From: Oncomelania hupensis
Lineage: Eukaryota; Mollusca; Gastropoda; Littorinimorpha; Pomatiopsidae
Assembly (NCBI GenBank): GCA_036898135.1
Contig: CM072511.1
Location: 159,391,652-159,455,651 of the forward strand
DNA length: 64,000 nucleotides
Direction of reading: 5' to 3'
Shown in pieces: positions 56,538-64,000 of the stretch; the first letter of the stretch is position 1; each line of letters begins with the position of its first letter. The notes beneath the pieces are model-generated. The model was not told where the DNA came from and did not search any database. It worked only from the letters and a program-made list of their open reading frames with translations. A program made the translations under genes and the position numbers.

Positions 56538-56874
56538 TCTGTGTATAATAGGAATTGGGTATAACCGGACCTAAGTACAATAAAATTAGATAACAGTAGG
56601 AGTAGTAGAATAACTTAGAATAGTGGTAACAAGGACTGATCAGTTGGGTGCACTATTCTTTAGTTAAAAACTTTTTTGCTTCAATTATTTTTGTGCCTGT
56701 ATGTTGCATTGTTCTTTTGCAGGTTTTGCTTAAATAACTGTTGTATGCCATTTGACTCTTGTTTTATTCTATTATTGATTACGAATTTGATTGTCTTTGC
56801 ATTGTTGTTATTGACTTGCAATATTGCTAGTGTTTTGGTATTCCACGGGATTCAGAGGTTGTTCATAGACACGT

Positions 56875-59800
56875 TTGGCAATGTCGGACCCAGTGGCCTT
56901 GAGATTGCGCTTCAAGGAATTAGGGGAAGCTTTACACTTAGCAGGGGGAGACCTAATTGCGTATATCAATGCAGAGGTAGAGAAACAGGAGGCTAAGGCA
57001 GAGAGAGCAGCAGAGAGAGAGGCGAAGAAACTCGAAGCGGCAGAGAGAGCTGCAGAGAGAGAACAGAAAAAAGCAGAACTAGAAGCAGAGCAGAAGAAAC
57101 TAGCATTAGAAGCAGAGCAGAAGAAACTAGCATTAGAAGCAGAGCAAAAGAAAGCAGAGTTAGAAGCAGCAAGAGAACAGAAGAAATTAGAATTAGAAGG
57201 AGAACAGAAGAAGGCAGCATTAGCAGCAGAGAGAGAAGCAGAAGTTAGGAGATGGGAGTATGAGCTGGCAGAAAAAGAAAAAGAAAGGGCAGAAAAAGAA
57301 AAAGAGAGGGAAGAAAAGGAAAAAGAAAGACAGCATGAGTTAGAGCTAAGAAGATTGGGATCAGGAGCTTCAAGTTCTTCCTCAACCCCTTCCCACTCAG
57401 ATCAGCTAGAGGTAGCATCCAACCCCGTACAAGGAATGTCATTTCCACTGGGAACATTCAATGAGAGAGAAGAAGGTCTAGATCTCTATCTGACTAGGTT
57501 TGAGCGTCTAGCAACAGAGTACAAACTAGATCCCACTCATTGGTCTTTTAAGCTTAGTCAAGGGCTTAGAGGAAAGGCTTATGACATCTACAGTAAGCTA
57601 CCGACTGACAGAGTGACTGACTATCACAAGGTAAAAGAGGCACTCCTAACGGGATTCGAACTAACAGGAGAATGCTATCGGCAAAAGTTCTGCACCAATC
57701 GGAGAGTGAAAGGAGAGAGCTATGCGCAGTTCGCGGATCGGTTGTCCACAACGCTGGATAAGTGGATTAGCCAGTCAGCCACGGCTAAGACGTATGATGG
57801 ACTGACAGAACTGTTAGTATGGGAACAGCTACGGGAAACCATGACCCCCGAGCTGAGAACATTCTCAGTAGAGCAGGGCGCGGAAAGACTGGAAGATCTG
57901 GTCAAGGTCGCAGATAGGTACGTGGCCGCACACGGAGAAGCCAAGAGCTTCAGGCGAGACCTCAAGCCTAACGGGAAAGAGGCACAGAAACGAAGCCCTA
58001 ACCGGGAAGAGCGCACCGCGAATAAGCCGAATAACCCCAGACCTGGGCAAAATAAAGGACCCAACACGGAATTCGGGAAAAGAGGTCCCGCAGAACAGAG
58101 ACGGTATTGTTCGTTCTGCAACAGAAACAATCACTCCACCGCAGAATGTTTCAAGTTGGCCGCACAACGTAGGGAAGAGCGCGAAAGCCGGCCAGCGCAC
58201 AGAGTTCTAACTCAAAGTAGCGGTAACAAGCCACACACAATCGGAGATCACCCATCGGTGACAGACACGGTCAAGGTCAACGGAAAAGAAGCGAACTGTC
58301 TGTATGACACAGGTCTATCATACGACGCGATAGTCAGCGAATCTCTTGTATCGCGCGCGGACTTGACAGACAAGACAGTCGACTTACAAGGAGCAGACTT
58401 GACGAAACCGACGACTACTTGCCCAATAGCTTGGATCGAAGTAGAGAGTAGGTACGTCACAGGACGAATCCAAGCAGCTGTTTTACAGAAACCCCTGTAT
58501 GATCTAGTGCTAGGTTGTAGGTATGTGTTCTTAGGCACGCCCCCCAAAACTGTAGAGATAGCTGCAGTGCAAACCAGGGCCCAAGCTAAAACCCAACCAC
58601 CCCAGCCCGAGTTCGCCCCGAATCCAGGACTCGAAGAGATCAAAACAGCACAGAAAGAAGACACCTCGATAGCGAAGTGCTTCCAGAAGCTACCCAAGGC
58701 GCACACACCCCCGCACAAGGGAGACTTCTACATGGAAGAGGGAGTTCTACATCGACAAGGAGATGGAGATCACACCCAACTAGTACTGCCAGCCACCCTT
58801 CGAGCCCAAGTACTAGAACTAGGCCACAGCATGCCACTCAGCGGACACATGGGAATTGGAGCCACAGTGCAGAGAATCAGCGCACACTACTATTGGCCAG
58901 GAATCACGGAGGATGTCAAGCGCTACGTGAAATCTTGCCACCAATGTCAACGATATTCCCCGCGACATCACACCGTACCAGTTACCTTAGGACCATCGGT
59001 AGTAGTCGGCGTGCCATTCCAGCAAGTCTCAGTAGACATAGTAGGACCACTGCCCATGACCAAGAAGCGGAACAGATTTCTACTCACACTCGTCGACGCA
59101 TGTACGATGTGGTGCGAAGCAGTCCCGTTGCCAGCGATCGACACCAAGAAGATCGCAGATGCACTCATCGCCATCTTTACCAGAGTCGGATTCCCGGACA
59201 GCATTAGAACGGACAACGGATCTCAGTTCACCGGCCGCCTGATGCAAGACGTGTTCGAGTTGATACAAGTTCATCACATTCGCACACCACCATACCACCC
59301 AGCCAGCAACGGACAAGTAGAAAGACTGAACGGAACCCTTCTCACCATACTCAGGAAAGTCGCCGACGACAATCCAGAAGCGTGGGACACCTACGTGAAT
59401 GCGGCACTGTTCGCATACAGAGAAACGCCCCATGCAGCCACAGGCTACACCCCGTCAACATTGCTATTCGGCAGACCTCTAGCAGGACCACTAGAAGCCC
59501 TACGCAGAAGTTGGACGGAAGCCAAGATAGACGACACACCAAGAGGTGCCACCAAGTACGTCGCAGACCTGCAGGAAACCCTCAAAGCAACGTGGAAGAA
59601 AGCTGGTGAAGCACTGAAGAAGGCAAGAGCCCGTCAGGCGAAGTACTACAACCGCCACGCGAAGGACAGAGAACTGCAAGTCGGCGATCAAGTGCTACTC
59701 TTACTTCCAAGTGGAAACAACAAGCTGGACATCGCTTGGAGAGGACCGTACCGGGTGACTGCCAAGAAATCCAGGACAGTCTACCAAGTAGAGGTGAACG

Positions 59801-60528
59801 GGAGAGCCCGATACCACCACATCGATCGCCTCAAGGAATACACGGACCGACCAGCGACCCCCAGCACTCACACATGGATGGCCATCGCCATCGCGGAAGA
59901 AGTTCATCCCCAACTACAACAGCATCGCCGTACCTCTGACAAATGGAACCCGGAAAATCGCCCCGGACAAAGTCGTATGGACAGTGGAATGCGAGACGGC
60001 ATTCCAAACACTCAAGGACAGAATGACATCGGCGCCAGTACTCCACCTACCCGATTTGACTCAGCCATTCGTTCTTCGCACCGACGCAAGCGACTTAGGC
60101 CTCGGAGCAGTACTGCTACAGCGCGACCCCAAGAATGCAGAGACGCTATTCCCTGTCGCCTACGCCAGCAGAAAATTGAGACCCGCCGAGACCCACTACG
60201 CCACGTCGGAGAAAGAATGCCTTGGACTAGTCTGGGCCATACAGAAATTCCAACTCTACCTGTATGGGACCCACTTCACAGTTCAGGTGGACCACCAACC
60301 ACTATCGTTCCTGGCAGCCTCCAAGTCTTTGAACTCTCGCCTGATGCGATGGGCACTCACCCTTCAGGCGTACTCATTCCAGATCGAGTACATCCCTGGC
60401 AAAGAGAACCACGGAGCCGACTACCTCAGTCGCCATCTCGTGGAGGACACAGCAGCTGGCGCCCACCCAACACAACTAAGGGCCACAGCACCAGAATTCG
60501 TCCCCGCCCAGTAATACCCTGTCACTAG
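56875..60528 (+). CDS. Gag-protease-integrase polyprotein of the second element (1217 aa, last part out of frame)
   Basis: Residues 35-165: Glu/Lys/Ala-rich coiled coil with AEQKKLALEAEQKK repeats. About 190-355: Gag core. Zinc knuckle CSFCNRNNHSTAEC at 412-425. Protease LYDTGLSYDAIV with DTG at 478-480. Integrase HHCC around 651-692; catalytic D721, D780, E816 with D,D-35-E spacing; then the GDQVLLLLPSG and WRGPYRV chromo/GPY-like region to about 990. From about residue 1007 the frame no longer matches the element: RNase H coding continues in another frame, so the C-terminal 200 residues are spurious read-through. Confidence 0.9.
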   Translation: MAMSDPVALRLRFKELGEALHLAGGDLIAYINAEVEKQEAKAERAAEREAKKLEAAERAAEREQKKAELEAEQKKLALEAEQKKLALEAEQKKAELEAAREQKKLELEGEQKKAALAAEREAEVRRWEYELAEKEKERAEKEKEREEKEKERQHELELRRLGSGASSSSSTPSHSDQLEVASNPVQGMSFPLGTFNEREEGLDLYLTRFERLATEYKLDPTHWSFKLSQGLRGKAYDIYSKLPTDRVTDYHKVKEALLTGFELTGECYRQKFCTNRRVKGESYAQFADRLSTTLDKWISQSATAKTYDGLTELLVWEQLRETMTPELRTFSVEQGAERLEDLVKVADRYVAAHGEAKSFRRDLKPNGKEAQKRSPNREERTANKPNNPRPGQNKGPNTEFGKRGPAEQRRYCSFCNRNNHSTAECFKLAAQRREERESRPAHRVLTQSSGNKPHTIGDHPSVTDTVKVNGKEANCLYDTGLSYDAIVSESLVSRADLTDKTVDLQGADLTKPTTTCPIAWIEVESRYVTGRIQAAVLQKPLYDLVLGCRYVFLGTPPKTVEIAAVQTRAQAKTQPPQPEFAPNPGLEEIKTAQKEDTSIAKCFQKLPKAHTPPHKGDFYMEEGVLHRQGDGDHTQLVLPATLRAQVLELGHSMPLSGHMGIGATVQRISAHYYWPGITEDVKRYVKSCHQCQRYSPRHHTVPVTLGPSVVVGVPFQQVSVDIVGPLPMTKKRNRFLLTLVDACTMWCEAVPLPAIDTKKIADALIAIFTRVGFPDSIRTDNGSQFTGRLMQDVFELIQVHHIRTPPYHPASNGQVERLNGTLLTILRKVADDNPEAWDTYVNAALFAYRETPHAATGYTPSTLLFGRPLAGPLEALRRSWTEAKIDDTPRGATKYVADLQETLKATWKKAGEALKKARARQAKYYNRHAKDRELQVGDQVLLLLPSGNNKLDIAWRGPYRVTAKKSRTVYQVEVNGRARYHHIDRLKEYTDRPATPSTHTWMAIAIAEEVHPQLQQHRRTSDKWNPENRPGQSRMDSGMRDGIPNTQGQNDIGASTPPTRFDSAIRSSHRRKRLRPRSSTATARPQECRDAIPCRLRQQKIETRRDPLRHVGERMPWTSLGHTEIPTLPVWDPLHSSGGPPTTIVPGSLQVFELSPDAMGTHPSGVLIPDRVHPWQREPRSRLPQSPSRGGHSSWRPPNTTKGHSTRIRPRPVIPCH
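59898..60514 (+). pseudogene. RT thumb/connection and RNase H segment (separate frame)
   Basis: In the frame ending at 60514: KFIPNYNSIAVPL (end of RT), CETAFQTLKDRM, then RNase H FVLRTDASDLGLGAVLLQ, SEKECLGLVWAI, VDHQPLSFL and IPGKENHGADYLSRH. Everything upstream in RT, including YxDD, is missing, and it is out of frame with the integrase ORF. RNase H residues themselves look intact. Confidence 0.85.
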
Positions 60529-60669
60529 TGTCCATAGCTACCTGGCACAGCATTGCAGCTCAGGTAGAGCAACTTAATTAGTTTGTAAATAGGACCCTAG
60601 GATAGTGCAGTGTTAAACTAGGCTCTGTAGTAGAAAAAGGTCGAATCCAGTAGTCATCGCCTTTTTTCA

Positions 60670-60681
60670 GTTGAGGGAGCC
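60670..60681 (+). other. Polypurine tract
   Basis: GTTGAGGGAGCC immediately before the 3' LTR. Confidence 0.6.
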
Positions 60682-62221
60682 TGTCATGAATTGGCTAGTT
60701 TAACTCTGCTTGTTGACTATTTAGCCATGTGTAGTCTTTGTAACTTTAGAAGTTAGACTATTACACAGCAGCAATTAAATTACACAGTAGACCACACACC
60801 GCGAGCCCGACCCACGCTATCGCAGTGAGTCAGCACTTGAGTTTTGAATCGGACCGTTTTAACCAATCAGAGCAGGCTCAGTGGGTAGAGCAGTTCTGAC
60901 TGTGTCAGATCTTAACACAGTTTGAATCAGTCGTGTGTGAGACGAGGTAGAGTCAACATCTCCACAGCTAGAGAAATCTCTACACTCATAGACCAGGAAG
61001 CAGGACTTTGCAATCTTAGAATTCTCTCAAGTCATCACGGGCCTGAACTTGTCAAACAGGTAAATGAACACCCTTCTGTTTCATCGTGATATATTTATAT
61101 TATTGTTGAAATTATGTTTGTGGAATTTGCTATGCATAAATGTGAATTGTTAATCCGAATTTGCCGGACCATGTGGGAAAGCCGAACACGTGGTGAAACA
61201 CGACCGGTTGCGCCGCCATGTTGCATACCATACGGAACCACTGTTGTTTAACTTATATGTATGTTTGCAGACCAGTGGCTGTACCACTGAATGTTTATAA
61301 TATTATTAATTCTGTATGTGTATAGTTAGACACGATTTATATTTATGTATGTATAGGAATTTAGAGTGAGATTCCAGTGGAACCCGGAAGTAGCAGAATG
61401 TTCGTCGCTTATGTATAGAGATGTGGAGCTATCACTGAGGGCTACTTTGGCTTTCAGTGAGACGCTCTGCACAAACCGATTATTCAGGGTTGTGCAGAAT
61501 TTCGTCTCTTATATTACAGACGAGCAGGCGAGCTATCCCGAGCTATCCCGAGCTATCCTGTGCACCCTACTCCACAGAAACGACTAGTTGGTTGAGGAGA
61601 CTCTACCGCACAAGACGGAAAGAGCCACCCGAAGAAACACCCTGTCAGACCCCACAGCGTGGCAAGGGAACCCAACTACACAACGACAAAGGTGTACCAG
61701 AAGCTACCTCACAGAAGGACTTCGACCGCACCATCAGAAAGTTAAGTGTAATCTCCGAAGGGGCACTTAAACTGATCATAACAGGACCACAGTAGTCCAA
61801 CTCTTCAGAAACTGTAAAAAGGACCACAGTAGTCCAAATCTACATGAAATATTATAGCAAGTGCCCGAGGAAGATATAACAGCTGCCTAGACTATCAGCG
61901 ATCGAACTATTTGCATTGAAAGAGACTTTTTAAGTTAGATTAGTACTTAGAGAATTTTGTATAGAGTAGAAGAAATAAATGTGTGATTTTAACTGTTATC
62001 AAGTGGCTGGACTACATATGATTCATAGCCGTGTGAAAGCTAGTGTGACAGTATTCTTTTACCATTTTTCTATCTATTTCTGTACCCCAACCTTAACACA
62101 GAACGAGCTAAACAAATAAATTTATTAAAGTAATTCATAGGGTAACTTACTAGCAGTTCCCACCGAATAAACGTGAGGGTCCATAATTCCATTGTGCAGA
62201 GCCCATAAACCCCACGTGACA
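60682..62221 (+). repeat. 3' LTR of the second element
   Basis: Near-identical to 54967-56512. Short frames inside both LTRs are repeated identically and have no recognised product. Confidence 0.97.
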
Positions 62222-63600
62222 CCTATACCAACATACACAAACACTGAACACATAATCAGATAATGTACACACACATCTAAATATACAGAAACAAACTAGG
62301 TAGGGAAATAGCTATTATTTAAAAGAAAGGACATTTTAATCGCAGACTTCAGGATTGGAAACCAACTCTCAACCAACTGCGCTACATGCCAGCAGGGCAG
62401 GGGTGGCGGTGTAAGAGGAGCTAACCGCACAGCTTTACCGATGGTTTTATTGTGTTGGCCACTTTTCACAAGTCGCTAGGGATGCTTGCACTCTTTGTCT
62501 TGTCTGCCGATGAAGATGAATTTATTATTATTCTCGTTGTTGATGTTGTTGTCGCTGTCTGTATGCTTTATTCAAATAGTTACTTTTAATTGTTACCCAT
62601 TTTAGTGCTAAATATTTTATTATATTCTGTTGTGACTAAACACACGCATGTTTGTTTATTATGCAGTCAATTTGGTTTATCAAAACTGTCATTTGGTTGT
62701 TTAAGTATATGAGATATGTCATAGGCCACTTGCTCTCTGAAATTGTATTGTTATGTAATTTTATATTTTTATTGCGAACTGTATAATAAAACTCCAAATA
62801 GCTCAATGTAACATTAGCCTAATTGTAACTTTGCATGTCACAGCTTTTTCCATAAGTGGTAATTGTTTTTAGAGCTGTTATTATCTCGATGTTAATATTA
62901 TTTTAAATCTCATATTAACCCATTGTTCCAATTGACAACTGATGCACATGGTTGCAGAACAGTTATGACAGAAATGAAGACTATTTGTACCTGTATCAAG
63001 TGAATGAGGGTTGAGACTGCTAGAAGAGAGATTGGGAAGGAGGAGAGAAAGCTGTTTTATTATTATACATGTAGTTTTGTGATGACATGCTTGATTTGAT
63101 ACTAATTAGCGTGTATGTGGGTGGGTGTGTGTGTGTATATGTGTTGATTTTTATTTTTTATATCCGAGATGTGAACGTCATTGTCGTAATTTTATCTAAT
63201 TTATGTATTAACATTATTCAATTTTATTGTAGATGGACAATGCACACAATATTCCGTGTGAATGTTTATGAGGACAGTAAAAGATTTGCATGTTTTACTG
63301 CTTGATGACTTTTGCCATTTTATTTTTTTTCCTTTATTGGTATAGTCTGTATTTCTGTGTCAGTGAGCACACATTGACTTCTAATATGTGCAGACTATTG
63401 TTTTATGCTTTAAAGCACTGAAAAATGTTGTAACAAAAAATAAACATCAAGTTTTTCTTTAAATCTTGTTTGCCATGTCAAGTTTCTCTTTCTTTACTTT
63501 TAATAAAAATGTCCCTACAAGCATGCATTATAAACTGCAATCAGATTATAATGATAACCATCATCACCATCATCATAATATACGGAAGAGAAACAATATA
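62222..63600. other. Flank beyond the LTR element; tRNA-like fragment and poly(A) signal
   Basis: A minus-strand tRNA-like piece TAGCGCAGTTGGTTGAGAG lies at about 62367-62386 without a B box. AT-rich sequence follows, with AATAAA at about 63437, a possible poly(A) site for the THAP gene before the LTR insertion. No coding motif; the 72- and 79-codon frames are AT-rich noise. Confidence 0.45.
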
Positions 63601-63602
63601 CT

Positions 63603-63796
63603 AATACAGCTAGTAATAATACTAGGAGAAAATTACATTATAACAAACAATACAGCTAGTAATAATAATAAGAGAAAATTACATTATAACAAACAGTACA
63701 GCTAGTAATAATAATAAGAGAAAATTACATTTTAACAAACAGTACAGCTAGTAATAATAATAAGAGAAAATTACATTATAACAAACAGTACAGCTA

Positions 63797-63827
<31 letters not shown>

Positions 63828-64000
63828 GAGGATGTTACATTATAACAAACAGTACAGCTAGTAATAATAATAAGAGAAAGTTACATTATAACAAACAGTA
63901 CAGCTAGTAATACTAATAAGAGAAAGTTACATTATAACAAACAGTACAGCTAGTAATAATAATAAGAGAAAATTACATTAAAAACAAACAGTACAGCTAG
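63603..64000. repeat. 46-bp minisatellite running off the window
   Basis: Unit ACAGCTAGTAATAATAATAA followed by GAGAAAATTACATTATAACA AACAGT, about eight copies. One unit near 63790-63830 has an internal AAT expansion and GAGGATG instead of GAGAAAA. Confidence 0.95.

Larger units (their letters stand above)
54967..62221 (+). mobile_element. Second integrase-first Ty3/gypsy element, RT-deleted, very young
   Basis: LTRs 54967-56512 (1546 bp) and 60682-62221 (1540 bp) begin TGTCATG and end GTGACA; target duplication CCTAT at 54962-54966 and 62222-62226. The LTRs differ by one GAGCTATCCC unit, a 4-bp AAAT indel and about two substitutions. PBS and PPT are present. The coding region has Gag, protease and integrase in one ORF and RNase H in another frame, but RT fingers and palm are missing. 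Confidence 0.95.

Noticed and set aside
60040..60528. C-terminal 160-200 residues of the 1217-codon ORF as a real domain
   Set aside because: This part is the out-of-frame reading of the RNase H segment; the RNase H motifs lie in a different frame over the same bases.

Overview
This is eukaryotic nuclear DNA, most likely from a lophotrochozoan and probably a gastropod mollusc. The reasons are split genes with GT-AG introns, extreme trinucleotide microsatellite density, and many transposable-element families: RTE-like and CR1/L2-like LINEs, tRNA- and 5S-derived SINEs, Ty3/gypsy, DIRS, hAT, P element and foldback elements. The species assignment is inference; nothing in the window names it. No bacterial operons, CRISPR arrays or intact rRNA/tRNA genes are visible.

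The main host gene is on the minus strand from 39003 (start codon) to 5610 (last exon seen; it probably continues beyond the left edge). I assembled 13 exons by hand. With one alternative acceptor (exon 6), every junction is in phase. They encode about 748 residues: an N-terminal SAM-like domain, a Gln-rich linker, a PH-like domain, a charged helical region, and a P-loop NTPase domain whose Walker A motif GPPGTGKT is split by an intron, followed by a Walker B-like ILADEA. I do not recognise it as a named gene. Its introns hold most of the other features: a DIRS retrotransposon in intron 1, a Ty3/gypsy element in intron 5, a DNA transposon with a broken coding region in intron 8, and a 1.1-kb minisatellite in intron 12. 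Several short introns are mostly microsatellite.

Layout: 1-5.6 kb, LINE and SINE debris. 5.6-18.3 kb, 3' half of the SAM-PH-NTPase gene with foldback elements and the 12960-16258 DNA transposon. 19.7-25.3 kb, a young LTR retrotransposon (minus strand) with integrase upstream of RT and most of RT deleted. 25.3-32.6 kb, microsatellites and exons 2-5. 33.2-38.1 kb, a DIRS element with long ORFs and the diagnostic inverted termini and internal complementary region. 38.8-39.0 kb, exon 1. 39.3-50.8 kb, repeats, including a 5S-like SINE, a 209-bp tandem repeat and a hAT deletion derivative that itself carries a foldback element with a telomere-like core. 50.8-54.8 kb, a four-exon THAP/P-element-type transposase gene. 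54.97-62.2 kb, a second, very young LTR element of the same integrase-first type, again lacking the RT core. 63.6-64.0 kb, a 46-bp minisatellite running off the edge.

The strongest candidates for something undescribed are the SAM-PH-NTPase gene, the two independent integrase-first LTR elements that both lost the RT core while keeping Gag-protease-integrase, and the TIR-flanked element carrying a FEN/PIN-like protein with a Cys-rich tail.
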